From contig JAPTJF010000016.1 of assembly GCA_029339195.1 (NCBI GenBank), forward strand, positions 62,001 through 126,000: a stretch of 64,000 bases of DNA, given 5' to 3'. A model generated the notes under the pieces. The model was given only the letters and a program-made list of their open reading frames with translations, did no database searches and was not told the DNA's origin. The DNA is from Micractinium sp. NFX-FRZ (Eukaryota > Chlorophyta > Trebouxiophyceae > Chlorellales > Chlorellaceae). The position numbers and the translations under genes are program-made. Below are positions 27,286-39,475 of this stretch, piece by piece. Numbering within the stretch: the first letter of the stretch is position 1; every line of letters starts with the position of its first letter.

Positions 27286-28337
27286 ATGGCCCCTTTGCTG
27301 TATCCACGACCCTTGTTTGGCTTTCTGCAGACCGCCAGCGACCGCTTGGCGCCTCAGCAAGCCTCGAGCCATGCCATGGCCATGCCAGCAGCGTCGGTAT
27401 CGCCCTCAGAGCACTCCATCCTGCTCCAAAAGCTCGTCAAGCCCCTGGGAGCCCCGCAGCATGGCTCGGGCACCGGCAGCCGCACTCCGCTGTCCTGCTT
27501 CGATGGCGTCGCGCTGCTTACGGCGGTGTCGCGTGCCTGGGGCTTCCAAGAGCGCAGGATCGACGAGGACGTGCTCGAGGCAGCGGTGCAAGCCACTGTG
27601 ACCGACCTGCCATGGCTGGCCGGCAGGCGAGTGGCGGCCACGTCAGCGCGCGAGAGCTGCCCAATCGTGCTCAGGCTGCTTGCTCCTCTTTTAGAGAAGA
27701 GTTCCCCCATCCATGCCCTCCCAACTTCCCCAAATGCAGGCTGGGCAAGTTGGAGGGCATGCGGCTGGGCAGCGCCTGCATCGAGCACACAGGCGCCGGG
27801 GCGCTGCTCACGGTTGCCGAGGCGCCGGCGCTGTCCCTCTCCGCCAGCATGGCACCCGACAGCTGGCCCGCCTCTGGCATCACACTGTATGCTCCCGAGC
27901 TGCCTTTCTACGTGGAGCGCCTCAGCATTGGCAAGAGGTGAGCGACATCTCCGAGAGAGTCCACCTCCCAGGCCAGGCCACTAGCAGTGCCTGCTGCGGG
28001 CGGCTTGCACTCCTGTCATTGGGGGTGGCCACCCCATGGAGGCCCGCTTTCATGCATGCTCATATGAGGTCAACAGGGGCCTGGCGCAGCTCAGCAAAGC
28101 GCAGCCTCATGTGCTGAACATTACAGCATCAGTTGCAACCCCCTTCCAACGTGTGTTGCTCGCAGCATGCTGGCGGGGGAGTCTCCCCTGATGGCGGTGC
28201 GCCTCACACGCCTGGCAGACGGCGACGTGCTGGGCCTCACCCTCATGCACCCCGTCGCCGGTGAGCTGGGGATGCCTACAAGTCTGCAGCACTGTTGTGC
28301 CAGCAGCACGGGCCTGGGCTCCTGCCGGCGTGATGCA

Positions 28338-28372
<35 letters not shown>

Positions 28373-30575
28373 CACGTGCCCAGCGTGCGCACCAGCCTGA
28401 GAACTGAATCCACCCACCACCACGCCCCCGCTGCAGATGCCACCCGCTGGCCGGCGCTGGTGGCCCACCTGGCAGCGCGCTACCGCCAGTGCACTGGCGG
28501 CCCGCCCCCAGAACCCTCCCAGCTGCTGTGCCCCGCTGACCGGCTCCTGCTCAGCTCTGAGCACATGGCAAAGCAGCTGCTTGGGTGAGCCTGCAGTCAA
28601 CGAACACCACAGCCAGCAAGGGGTTAAAAGTGTAAAGCAGTTGTGCCGGCGTCCCACCAAAACATTGCACCGACGCGGCCTGTGCCTCCCCGTCTCCCTG
28701 TCATGTGCAGGGAGGGCGCTGCCGCCTGGAAGCCGCCCAGCCTGCGCATCCGCGGCTCGCTGGCCGGCTACTGGCGGCTGGGTTGCATGGCATTTCAGGA
28801 CATGAGGCAGCGCAAGGAGCTGGTGCTGCTGCACCTGCCCCCGGCCTGCGTGGCTGCTCTAAAGCAGGAGGCGGCAGGTGGGTGGGAGGAGGTGCGGTGG
28901 AGGCACAGGGCTGTTTCAAGGGGCCACACTTTCGGGGGGGAGCAACAGCAAGGACCAGGCCTTGGGCTCTGCAACTGAGAGCAGAACGTTCTGAAAGCCT
29001 TCATAAAGTGACTCCACGCCCCGAACACCCTGCTGCTTGCAGAAGGCCAGCCTGATGTGTGCATCTCCACAGGCGATGCTGTGCAGGCAGTCGCTGCGCT
29101 GCTGCTGCACGCAGCCCGGAGCCTGCCGCCGCTTCCGGTCGCCCCACAAGAGATGGCAGCCCTGGTGCAGGCTGCTGTGCCTGAGGGGTACTTTGGCAAT
29201 GCCACCCGCATGCTGCGCGTCAGCCTGCCGCGGGGCACCGCGCAGCCCGCGGCGGGCGACCACAGGGGCGCGCTGCGCCAGCTGGCGGGCGCCATCCGTC
29301 GAGCCACCAACGCCTCCAAGTCGAAACCGGTGCGTGGTGGGGCGCTGCTGTTCTTGCCCGCCAGAGGTGGCCCGCTGAGTGCATCTGGCTGGCTGGCCCT
29401 CCAGAGAACTGCCTGCAAGCAAAAGCCAACACGGCAGCACAGCCCCTCGCCCTCAGCAGGGTCGTACACTCCCCAGCAGGCCCGCGCCCGACTTGCACCT
29501 CCCTGCTGCCCCCTCGTGCTACTAACCACCCCTGCCTGCTGCTACAGGAGCTCGCGCTGGAGGCGATTGCAGAGATGGAGGCCCTCACGGCAGCCCCCGT
29601 CCACCGCATGCTGGCCTTCCTGGCGTCAGACCGCCTGGTGCACAACACTTGCACCACCAACTACGTGCCCCGCCAGTCGGTGAGCTACCCTGTTATCTGC
29701 TGCCGCTCGCTACTGACGGTAGGGGCGGTCGGCACAGTGCGTGCCCCACCCGACTTACAGTGGGGCACCTTTTAGCACAACTGGATAAAGAATCCAATGC
29801 AGGGTGGGTGGGTGGGAAAAGTAGGCTGGCATGCAAGCCAGCAGATCGAGTAAGACCGCACAGAATGGTGTGCGGGGGGCAGCGGCGGCCCTACAGCCGC
29901 TTCCGCCGTACTGCGCTGCAGTACTGCCGCTCCGCTGCAGCAGATAACAGCAGTTATAGCTGGGCTATAACATATAGCGGTTTTTTGTGTGTGGGGGGGG
30001 GGGGGCGGGCAGGGGGGCGGGAGCTCGTACACATCATCCGTTGGGAGATCAATGCCGCTGTAGGTGAGCAGCCTGCAGGCTGTTGATTCAATGCAGTGTC
30101 TTGAAGAGGGCGAACGACACGTGCGGGGCTGGGGAGGCGCACGCTAGCACAGGAGTGCCTGTGCATGCAGGTACAGCTGTGCCTCCCCGCCTCCCTTCCC
30201 AACCTCAGGTTGGCTCCCTCTCACCACCCGCCCTCCGCAGGCAGTCGCCTCCCAATCTTAAGCTGCCTCCTCTCACCAGCCTCCCCCTGCCCATGCCGCC
30301 ATCTGACTGGCTAACACAACCCCGCCGCCCCCTGCCCCATGCAGTCTCCCGACCTTGGCCTGGACCGGGAGGCTGTGTATGAGCGGGAGATGACGCAGCC
30401 TCTGGGACGTAATATGGTAATCATCCGAGCGGCGCCAGAGGCGGCCCCCTACGGCGGCGGCCTGCTGCTGCAGTTCTGCCTGCCGGCGAAGCAGGCCGCC
30501 CGGCTGGCGGCGTGCCCCCTGCTGGCGGCGCTGTTGCCGGGGGCCCGCGTGCTGGGCGGCAAGCCCGGCTGCTGA
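27286..30575 (+). CDS. BAHD-type (HXXXD) acyltransferase, about 532 aa
   Basis: Eight exons join in phase: 27286-27626, 27740-27937, 28166-28260, 28437-28584, 28711-28877, 29043-29329, 29548-29679 and 30345-30575. The order of blocks follows the family of CoA-dependent acyltransferases. An N-terminal PLSCFDGVALLTAVSRAWGF is followed by DEDVLEAAVQATVTDLPWLAGRLG. The catalytic HPVAD (fit to HXXXD) lies in LTLMHPVADATRWPALVAHL. A middle block GQPDVCISTGDAVQAVAALL matches the region where the family has S.ND.L.A. The DFGWG motif is replaced by a weaker SPDLGLDREA. Such enzymes acylate alcohols or amines with CoA esters; the substrate here is unknown. The first intron has a GC donor (27627). The start at 27286 is the first in-frame ATG; residues before PLSCFD are not conserved, so an alternative start downstream or an extra 5' exon is possible. 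Confidence 0.72.
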
Positions 30576-30863
30576 TCGCTGCCGGGATGTATACTTAAGG
30601 GAAAGTTGTAGATAGACATTTGACTATTTGGCAGCTGTTTGGCAGCCACTTGACTATTTGGCAGCTGATTGGCAGCCAGTAAACTATTTAGCAGCTGTTT
30701 GGCAGATGCATAGTTCACACTCTCATTACAAGGCAGCCAGCAAAACTTCACACAGCTTTATCTAACAGACAGTAGTGGGGTAGGCAATGCGAGGATTTTT
30801 AGATGCACTGGCCGAGCAATGTACCTATGAGGCAGCCTGCACAGGGTCGCCCCTGGCACCACA
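30576..30863. other. Convergent 3' space between acyltransferase and Der GTPase
   Basis: Under 300 nt separate the two stops. The sequence is AT-richer and dominated by the 30-bp repeat entered separately. Confidence 0.5.
30621..30705. repeat. 30-bp tandem repeat, about 2.8 copies, in convergent 3' regions
   Basis: The unit TGACTATTTGGCAGCTGTTT then GGCAGCCACT (30621-30650) recurs at 30651-30680 and, truncated and slightly diverged, at 30681-30705. It contains several GGCAG and CAGCTG words. It lies between the stops of two convergent genes and could be transcribed from both sides. Confidence 0.85.
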
Positions 30864-33800
30864 TCACTTCCTGCCGCGCTGCCCCCGCTTGTCCGGCTGC
30901 CGCGGCTGCTTGTAACGCACGGTGATGCGCAGGGGAACCCCGCTGAAGTCAAACTGCTTGCGAATCTGGCTGGCCACGAAGCGGGTGGAGGCCACAGAGA
31001 GGGGCGTGCTGCCCCGCACCCAGACCACAAACGTCGGGGGGCGCGCCTTGACCTGCACGGTAGAGGACAGGATAGCGGCTGCTGAGCGCGAGCGGGAGCT
31101 TAGAAGACACGCAGGCACTCTGCAGAGCTCATCTTGGCAGCACCAGAGGCAACACTGAGGCAGCAAGCAGCAGCAGCGGGAGTCAGCGGGGGGCAGATCA
31201 GCAGCGGTGGCGGTGCGGCAGATGCCCCCACTGGGAAGATTGGCAATCCTGGCCAACCACCGCAGCAAGCACCCTGTGTGGCAGATCAGCAGCTGGCAGC
31301 CACATGCCTGGGAGATGTAGTGTATGCGGTTCAGCTCCTTCCCACCGCCGACCTGGTACTGCGAGGACACCTGCAGGCAGGCCACGCACAGCGGTGGGTC
31401 AGCGGGAGCAGAGGCAGAGGCTGAGCACAATCTGCACGGTTGTGAAGCATGCCACCCATGTGACACGGGGCACGCAGCAAGCAGCGTAGCCAGGCAGGCA
31501 GGCCGGCAGGCAGCCAGCCTGCCTGCCCAGTAACCCAGCACCCCCACCCGCCCAGCCCCCTTGCCTGCTCCACCCAGCGGTTGAGCTTGGCGGTTGGGAC
31601 GCGCATGTTCCAGCGACCGTACATCTCCAGGGCAGCGGGCAGCAGCTGGCCGGCCCCCTTGCCGGTCATTGCAGACATGCCGATGACGGGGATGCCGCTG
31701 CGGGTGGGAAGCGCAGGTGATTTGTAACAAGGAGGAGCTCAAGGGACAGGCAGAGGGCAGGCAAGGGGGACGCGTTGATGACGGGGATGCCGCTGCGGGT
31801 AGGAGTGCAAGGGATTTGTAATGAGGGGCACAGGGCGAGGGCAGGCGAAGCTGCCATGTCGGCTATGGGGACGCCGCTGCGGGTGGGGTGCCAGCTGGCG
31901 CTGTCCCTTTCCTCGCAACGCTCCACCCTTGCTGCCGGCTCCACCCAGCAGCCTGCCAGCCCCCCGAGAGACCCACCTGGCATCGGGCAGCGCATCCTCC
32001 ACCTTTTGCCGTATGAGGCCCATCGCCTTCTGCCGCTGATCCTGCGCCAGAGCATCCAGCTTGTTGGCAACCACCAGCAGCAGGCGCCCCTCAGACACCA
32101 CGTCTGCGAGGAGAGGAGAAAAGAAAGAAGAGGGAAGTGGAGTGGGCGGGCACGGCTTGTTGGCAACCGCCAGCAGCAGGCACCCCTCGGACACCACGTC
32201 TGCAGGGGGAGCGAAGGGAGGGCGGCAGATGGGCGTGTGGGACATGAGTGATCAGAGGAGGGGGGAGGTCGAGGAGGGGCACAGGAGGGGCGTCGTTGGG
32301 GGAAGGCGAGCAAGCAAGTGTGTGTGAGCTTCTTCTTTCAAGAGTGCCCCTTCTTTGCCGAGCTGCATCAGCGAGCGCCCAGCCCTTAGACAGCCATGCC
32401 CCGCACCTGAGGCCAGGGTGACCTCCCGGTGCGTCAACCCCTCGTTCAGCTCCAGCGCCCGCTGCGCATCCACCAGCAGCGCCACGACATGCACAAACTG
32501 CATCACGCTGCGCGCTTCGGCCACCGTCTGCTCCGCCACAGCGCCGCCTGCGGGGAGGCAGGGCGATGGGCAGGGAGGGCGCTGAGGGGTGTGCAGGTTG
32601 CATAAGGCGCCGCGTGGCTCACCCCACCTCCCACCACCCGAGCATGCCCATCCACACACCCACACACGCGCCCACCCAACTCATCCTACCTGCCCAACCC
32701 CGCATGCCTCCAACCAACCAGCCACGCATGCTGGATGCAGGCAGCTGTACCAGCCCAGTGCCGTGTGCTGCCATCACCCAGCCATGCGCTGCGCAGTGCT
32801 GCCACCACCCATCCACCACCCATCCACCCACCCACCCACCTGCGTCCGACCACCCCTTCACCACCACACCCACCCGACTCGTCATAATTGGCCAGCTTTG
32901 TGCGCCGGATCCAGCCAGCCGTATCAATCAGCTCCACCTCCTTTCCTTCCCAGATGATGCGCTCCTTGATTGCATCCCGCGTGAGGCCTGGCTCGGGGCC
33001 CGTCAGGCAGCGCTCGTCTTGCAGCAGCCAATTGGTGAGCGTGGACTTGCCCTGGGGGTGCAGGGTGGGGGAAGGGGGAGGGGGAAGGGGAGGAGGATGA
33101 ACCGAAAGCGGAGAGGAGGGTTGATGAGGGGGTAACAAGGGGAGCGGGGCGGGGTGGGGCGGCGAGGATGGCACACCCACAGGGCACTTGGCCGCCGCGC
33201 CAGGCAGGCCACATAATGCGCCAGCCTGCCTCCCAGCAAGAGCGAGGGCAAGGGCGGAGCCTGATGATGCAGGACAGGGAAGAAGACTAAGCCTCACCAC
33301 ATTGGGGAGCCCCATGATGGCGACACGCAGCGGCCCGCTGTGCACGCTGCGGCTGCTGCCCGCCTCCGCCGCGCTCCCCTTCCCCTCTGCCTGCTGCACC
33401 GCGCTACCACCAGCCCGCGCCGCGACCTCTGCGGCAGGTTCCGCTGGGCCCTCTGCTGCCCCCACTCCACTGCTGCCGCCGCCGCCGCCGCTGCCGCCCT
33501 CTATCTGCTGCACCGCTGCCTGCCGGTCTGCTGTGATTGGGTCCAGCAAAGGCTGCAGCACCTCATATAGATCCATCATGCCCTCTCCAGACATTGCTGA
33601 CAGAGCCAGGGGCTCGCCAAAGCCCAGGCGCACGCTCTCTGCCAGCGCTGCTGCCACGGCGGCCTCGCCGCCGGGGCCCCGCCGCTCGCACTTGTTGGCT
33701 GCCAGCACCAGCTGGCACCCGGCGACAGTGGCAGGCGTGCTGACGCCGTCGCTGCTGCTGCTGCTGCGGATGCCGCTACGGCTGCTGCCGCTACGGCTGC

Positions 33801-34856
33801 TGCCGCTACGGCTGCTGCCGCCAGGCGCCGCCATGACGGTTTTGCGCAGCCAGCGCGCCAGCTGCTCGTCTGCGGGCAGAGCGCCCGTCCTGCACGGCCG
33901 GACACAGGCACGCATTCAGTGGCACGTGTTGCAACTGCGAGGCTGCAGCAGGGCTGCTGAGGGGCATGCACACCTCTCACTCTCTGCGCTGCTGCACAGG
34001 AGGGCACGCCTGCACGTACGTATGTTGCTGGTGCCTCATCAACACACTACCCAGGGCCACGCTGGCCCGCTGCAGTGCGCCCACCCAGATCTCACCTGCC
34101 ATCAATCAGCAGCAGCGCCACATCCGAGCGGTTCAGCACCTTTGCCGTCAGCTGCGTGGCGCGTGCCTGGATGGCGTCCCCTGGCAGGAAGGGCTCCAAC
34201 CCCGACGTGTCTATCACCTTGAACCTGCGTATGGGAATGGGCAGCATGTGATGTGGCATCAGGGACGCAATGAAGGATGAAGAAGCAATGACAAGGGGCT
34301 CGCCTTTGCACATCCATGGGGCAAGGTGGGCGCAGCAGCACGAGCGGACGGCAGCGAGACAGGATTTGCCTCCCCCAGATGTTTGGGTCCCTTGCATGAC
34401 ACAGGCCAGAATCCGCAGCAGGCAGCACCCGCTTGGCAACTGCATGAAGCAGCGATCCGTCATCACCTCAAGTCTGCCAGGCGAGCCACCCCTTCCTGGT
34501 AGTCCCGCGTGACGTGGCCCCCGGGGGTGTCGTGAACCACCGCCTCCCGTCGGCGCACCAGCCGGTTGAAGAGCGCAGACTTGCCCACATTTGGCCGCCC
34601 AATGATGGCCACCTGGTGCGGCAATGGCGGGCAGAGGCGTGAGAAGGAGCGGGTGTTAAAGTGTAGGCTGGCAACAGGCACGAAGAGGAGCGAGCAAGTG
34701 GCAGGCGGCGGGCAGCGGCAGGCGGCGGCGGCAGCGGCTCACCACTGGCAGCAGGTTGTCGGGTAGGTCGGTGCTGTACTTTCTGAGCCATCCGGCATCA
34801 TGCCCCGCAAACCCAAGCAGGCGGCGGGCGATGCAGGTCGCCCGCGCGAGCGCCAT
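30864..34856 (-). CDS. der: GTPase Der (EngA), organelle-targeted, 603 aa
   Basis: Der has two tandem GTPase domains and assists large-subunit ribosome assembly. Ten exons on the minus strand join in phase: 34856-34743, 34612-34467, 34224-34096, 33889-33298, 33051-32874, 32547-32407, 32103-31977, 31697-31565, 31370-31308 and 31052-30864. Residues 1-38 are Arg/Ala-rich with few acids, fitting a mitochondrial or plastid targeting peptide. Domain 1 has [16 protein letters not shown] and NKCE (the canonical G4 is NKxD). Domain 2 has [20 protein letters not shown] and NKLD. The C-terminal KH-like part has [14 protein letters not shown]. Two low-complexity stretches, one with repeated SSRSG, expand the first domain and the inter-domain linker, so the protein is longer than the bacterial one. 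Two introns use GC donors (GCAAGG, GCATGT). The start is the first ATG of exon 1. Confidence 0.9.
31777..31885 (-). repeat. Copies of the Der exon 8 acceptor
   Basis: On the plus strand, exon 8 ends with GATGACGGGGATGCCGCTGC followed by GGGTGGG (to 31697 and beyond). The same string occurs at 31778-31800, and a diverged GGCTATGGGGACGCCGCTGC at 31860-31879. On the minus strand each keeps the CCCGCAG|CGGC acceptor and the start of the codons for GIPVI. Confidence 0.75.
32155..32206 (-). repeat. Copy of Der exon 7 start, with acceptor
   Basis: Exon 7 starts [17 protein letters not shown]. About 100 nt upstream on the minus strand, [16 protein letters not shown] is readable after a CCTGCAG acceptor, with about 90% nucleotide identity over some 50 nt. 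Including the copy would break the G4 motif, so it is a decoy. Confidence 0.8.
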
Positions 34857-35932
34857 CACTCGCAGCCCCCTCGCTGCCGCAGCCCCGCTGCTTCCCTGAT
34901 CTAAAAATATGTGCGAAGTTTAGGACACATGCATTTGGTTGCTGAGAGTTCCAGTGTCAGCAGCTTACAAGCTCATGCAGGCTCCGTCATCCCAGCTGGT
35001 CAAGCTCGTGTCATGCCACACTGCGTGCTCCTCTAACAAGTGCACATTGTGCTGAATTCAGCACAGCCCAACTGAGACATAAGTTTTACACTGCCTCAAT
35101 TACTTGGCAAACTTGGCATAGACCTTTGCTACTGTCTTAAGAACCGGTTCGCTCACATGAGCGCCCACCGCAACGCCAGTGCCCCCCGCGGACCCCCCGC
35201 CCTCTGCAGCAAGTAGAAGCACAGCTCGCGCGCCCAGCAAGCAGCCTGAAAGTGAACTGATTGCGATCATCCAGCATCACCAACTGCTAGTCCGCCCCTG
35301 CTGCATGCTCTTGTGCCACAGACAGCTGGGCCACCCGTGTAAGTGATGCCGGCCCATCATCTCAGGCCGCATGGGGGCTTGGCACCGGGCACTCCATAAG
35401 GCGGTGGGGTGGAAGCGGCGGCCCAATGGCGGGTGCAGTGCCAAGAAGAACCTGCGCACAGCACGTGCCATTGCTGCTCGCACGCAGAGTACATGGACAT
35501 CCCAGATAATGGAATACCCTGTTCATTGCTCCACCTTGGCTCGACACAGGCTCGAGCAAGCTTGTGTGCGGCCCGAGGCGGCGCGCCATTGAGCACCGGG
35601 TGGCGGCAGGAGACGAGGCGGCAGCTGGGCCGCCCCATGCGATCCAGAGCGCTTCAGAACTGTACAAGGGCCTTGACCAAAGCATACTAGCAGATGCCTC
35701 CGCCGGGAAGCGTGTCCAGAGAGGGCCACAACGCGAAGGCGCCAGCCACACCCAGGGCCCGGTTTCGCGCAGCTCGGATGTCAGAGGCAATCGTGGTGTT
35801 TTAGAGGCCTTAGGCCAGCTGCTCTCAAGACATGCAGTTCCCATGCTGCGCCACGGGTGCCGTAGTGCGCGCCCTTAGCGCTTCTGGATGCTGGATCGCC
35901 TCCTCATTTCACCAAACACCTGTTTAACAACC
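34857..35932. other. Divergent intergenic region (Der / RRM protein)
   Basis: About 1.08 kb between two divergent starts. Positions 34900-35150 are AT-richer than the average, as expected for a promoter. A minus-strand open frame (35362-35844) is present but has no family features. No RNA gene or mobile element is evident. Confidence 0.45.
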
Positions 35933-37920
35933 ATGTCTGACGACAGGCGTGAGCGTGAGGTGCGGGACGCCCCGATGGACTCCGCCCCCGAGCGGCGCGA
36001 GCCGGCGGCTGCAGCACAGTTCAAGTGCTTCGTGGGAGGCATCCCCTGGGCTCTGGATGACCGCCAACTGAGGGAGGGTGAGCTCAATCGGGCATCTGGG
36101 CGATGGTGGCTGTGCGCCACCGCCGGGCCCCTGGGGCCTCCAGGCAGCCCCAGTTGGCTCCGCCGATGCTGTGGGACTTGACGGAGCTTGCCGGAGAGCC
36201 GTGGCGCGCGCTTACCTGCTGCCCCGCCCGCCCACCCGCCCGCCGTCCGCTAGCTGGCAAGCTGCCCCGCGTGCCGTGTTGACCTCACCACCCGCATGCC
36301 TGCTCTCACCACCTCCATCATTATGTGCAGCTTTCGCCGAGTTCAACCCCGTGGACTCTGTGGTGATGGTTGACAAGATGACGGGGCGCTCCCGCGGCTT
36401 TGGCTTTGTCATGTTCTCCGACAAGCGCGACCAGGACGCCGCCATCGACCGCCTGCACAACACTGAGCTGGATGGGCGCCGCATCAGCGTGACACGCGCG
36501 GTGCCGCAGGCAGAGACTGCCCCCGGCACCCCTGCCGACGCGCTGCGCCGCGGCCAGTTTGTGCCGCGCGACGCGGGCCGCCAGGGTGGCTACAGGTGCG
36601 TGGGGCGAGGTGGGACAGCTCGGGCATCTCGCCTGCCGCTGTGCAGGCGCTCAGGCCCAAAAAGACGATGCCGTAGGTCCGTTCGGCCCCCAAAACACAC
36701 ACTCATGCCTTCTTCCCTTGTGCTCGTGCAGCAGGGGCGGCGGCGGCGGCGGCTACGGCGGCGGTGGCGGCGGCTACGGTGGCGGCGGCGGCGGCTACGG
36801 CCGCAGCGACCGTGGCTATGGCGGCGGCCGCGATGACTACTACCGTGGCGGCGGTGGCGGCGGCTATGGTGGGCGTGAAGATTACTACCGCGGGGGTGGT
36901 GGCGGCGGCTACGGCGGCGGTGAGGCTGTGCCTGCTGGGGGCAGCCAGCCCTTCAGGAGGCGCCTGCAGGGTGCGAGGCGCCACTGCTGCGGGGGCAGGC
37001 AGTGCTGGTGGCTTCCCGCTTGCAGTGGCCCATCATGCTCACACGCCCCGCTCCCTCCACCTCCCCCTGTGTTTGCCCTGCAGGCTACGACCGCGGCTAC
37101 GGCGGGTACGACCAGCGTGGGTACAGCCAGGGCGGCGGCTACGACCAGCGCGGCGGGTACGGAGGTGAGTCCTACGGGGCAGCAGCGTACAGCGGCGCCA
37201 GCGGCGCCAGCGGCGCAGCGGCCGCCCCCTACGCCGCCGCCGCGACCGGTGAGAGGTTGTCCATAACCCACACCACCGGCCGCCGGCCGCGCCTGCGCCC
37301 CTCCCGCCCTCCTGCGCCTAGCCACCTTTGGCCGTCGCCGGCGCTTGCCCTGGGTGTGCTGCCGGCAGCCGCTCATCGGGCCTTAACCGCTCGCTGTGTG
37401 CGTAGCCTTCAACCCCCTTTTGTGCTCACCTGCCGGCACCCACCTTTCTGCCAACCTTTTCCTGTGCTGCAGGTTATGACTACGGCAGCGGCTACGCTGC
37501 TGGTGGCAGCGGCTACGCTGCGGGCGGCAGCGGATACGGCGGGTATGCTGGTGGCTACGACCAGCGCGGCGGTGGCAGCAGCTACGGTGGTGGCTACGAC
37601 GACAGGTGCGCTCGGCTAAGCGCCAGCCTTGGGCTGAGCTGCGTGGCTGGGTAATATCGCAACACATGTCTGATCTGCTTACAGAACGGAAACCTTTCGG
37701 GCAGCACCTGCCTGCCCTGCTGCTGCTGTTGCCCTGCCTCCTGGGCTGCCTTTGGGACTGCAGAGTGCTGTGCACCCTGGCCACGCCAGCTCCTCCCTAC
37801 CTGCCGCCTTCTCACGATGCCATCTCTTGCCGTCATCCCCTGTTCCTCAGCAGGAGCGGCTACGGTGCCGACCGCGGCCACGCCGACCGCCGTGGTGCTG
37901 GCCCCTACGACCGCCGGTAG
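35933..37920 (+). CDS. Glycine-rich RNA-binding protein with one RRM, 321 aa
   Basis: Six exons join in phase: 35933-36077, 36331-36595, 36732-36919, 37084-37248, 37473-37605 and 37851-37920. Residues 30-105 form an RNA recognition motif with RNP2 CFVGGI (32-37) and RNP1 RGFGFVMF (70-77), plus the usual D-x-AI-x-LH-x-ELDGR end. The rest is a long Gly/Tyr/Arg/Ser-rich tail of GGYGG repeats, RDDYYRG blocks, YDQRGGY repeats and Ala/Gly/Ser segments, ending GPYDRR. This is the layout of hnRNP-like or GR-RBP proteins that bind RNA in splicing, stability and stress, and whose tails can phase separate. The acceptor of exon 3 could be at 36732 or three bases later (CAGCAG), which adds or removes one serine. 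The exons follow the repeat blocks. Confidence 0.9.
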
Positions 37921-39475
37921 GCGCTGACGCCGTGCTGACTCAGCACGCCCGGCCAGCTGCAGCCAGCCAACACCAGCCAGACGCGGAAGCTTGGGCCAAG
38001 TCAGCCGAAGCCCTGTCAGCCGGCAGAGCAGGAAATGGTTCCAGCGTGCTCGGCAAAGGGCACAGCACCTGCCGGCAGCAGCGCCCGCTATCCCCCAACA
38101 ATTGCTACGTTACTTTTCGCCCAGCCTTTGCCTTGAGCCTGTGAGCAGTGCCAGTTGCCGCTATATCAGCACAGTGCAGCCCGCAGCTTGGGCAGCCTGC
38201 CAGCTGCCCAGCACGCAGCTGTTGTGTGCAGTTGTAACGCCAGACAGGCCGCAGTGGCAGACAGTGCAGTGGCAGGCTGCCAGCATGCGCAGTGCCAGAC
38301 CCTGCCAGGGGCATTCTCTCAGAGCAGTTGCAGGCCAGTCTTACCACCCGGCAGGCCTTACCAGGCATTTCACGTCAGTTATAGGTAGTCTCAAATTTGT
38401 ACAGCTCCATAACCCTCTGCCCCTCTGCCCCCTCCGCCCGCAGGCCCTGACGTCACCTGCCCCCGACGCATTCAGCCTGCCAGCTGTCCAGCCCTTTGCC
38501 TGTTGACCAGCTCACCCGCCTTGCTGTTTCCCCAGCCAGCAGCCTGCTTCCAGTGCCTGCAGCATCACCGTTTGAAGTTGTGCAGGGGGTAGCCACGGAC
38601 AGCGGCTGGCAGGCAGGGTGTACCGGGCTGCCGGTGGGCGTCACAGGGCAGCCTTGCAGGTAGCTGGCTCTGCACAGCTGCCAGGTCCTGCTGCGCCTGC
38701 CAGCTGGACCTGCAGCGGCAGGGCGGGGCTGGCCCAGAGGTGAGCGGGCACTGCACAGCTGCCAGGTCCTGCTGCTTGTTACACCTCCTCCAAGTGCATC
38801 CTTGACCGACCCAATGCCCCCGGAAGGTGAGACGCTGGCTGTACCTTGCGTGAGGTTGCCCACAGCTAGCAGAAAGTGATTCACACCACAGCTGCATTGC
38901 GTTGTGGTCAAGCAGTGATGGCTAATGATTTCCAGCAGTGGGAAGGCGTGCGCAGAGACAGCCAGGTGAGCCAGCCGCTTAGCAGCTGGGGAGGCAGCCC
39001 CACCGGCAGCAGCAAGCAGGTATGTGTGGCACGTCAGAAGGGCAGGTGGTACCCTGACCAGCAGCCCCTGCCAACGTTGCGTGCGCTGGCGCCCCCCTGC
39101 TTGCCGCGCCCCGCACCCCTGCGCCCTGCCGTGTGCCTGTCTGCCCTCTTCGGAGGGCCAACCGGTGGTTTGATCACCACCCCTCTTGGGAACAAGTGCC
39201 CAAACGCGCCACATTGACATGTGGTACAAGGCATCTCTGTGTAACACCACAATGATAGAGAGAAGCACAGGGAGGGGAGCAAAGCGGCAGGCAGGAAAGG
39301 GGAGGCGTATAGGCAGCACAGCATAGAGGGCAGCAGCAATAGCAAAGGAGGGCCAGCACAGGTGGGAACAACTCCCTTGTGTACAAAACAGCACACCAGC
39401 ACACGCTTCAACAGCTGCGCCTGCGGCTTCAGTAGCAGCGGCGGGCGCCAGCCGGTGTGTGTGTGTGGAGGGACA
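37921..39475. other. Convergent intergenic region, 1.5 kb
   Basis: It lies between the stops of the RRM gene (+) and the small two-span gene (-). It is rich in GCAG/CAGC words and contains a direct repeat (38671-38774). The minus-strand frame at 38453-39394 is long but looks non-coding. It is probably long 3' untranslated sequence of one or both genes. Confidence 0.4.
38671..38774. repeat. 23-bp direct repeat, 81 bp apart
   Basis: TGCACAGCTGCCAGGTCCTG followed by CTG occurs at 38671-38693 and exactly again at 38752-38774. The intervening sequence also has CAGCTG words. No function is evident. Confidence 0.75.

Noticed and set aside
28340..28375. CCAG tetranucleotide run in the acyltransferase intron
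   Set aside because: Simple slippage repeat within an intron; no wider structure.
35362..35844. Minus-strand 160-codon frame upstream of the RRM gene, considered as a transposon fragment
   Set aside because: No recognisable transposase or reverse transcriptase motif, no terminal repeats, no conserved start; left as intergenic.
38453..39394. Minus-strand open frame of 313 codons between the RRM gene and the small membrane gene
   Set aside because: No domain, no splice structure, Cys/Trp-rich composition typical of a chance frame in GC-rich sequence, and it overlaps exact direct repeats. More likely untranslated sequence.
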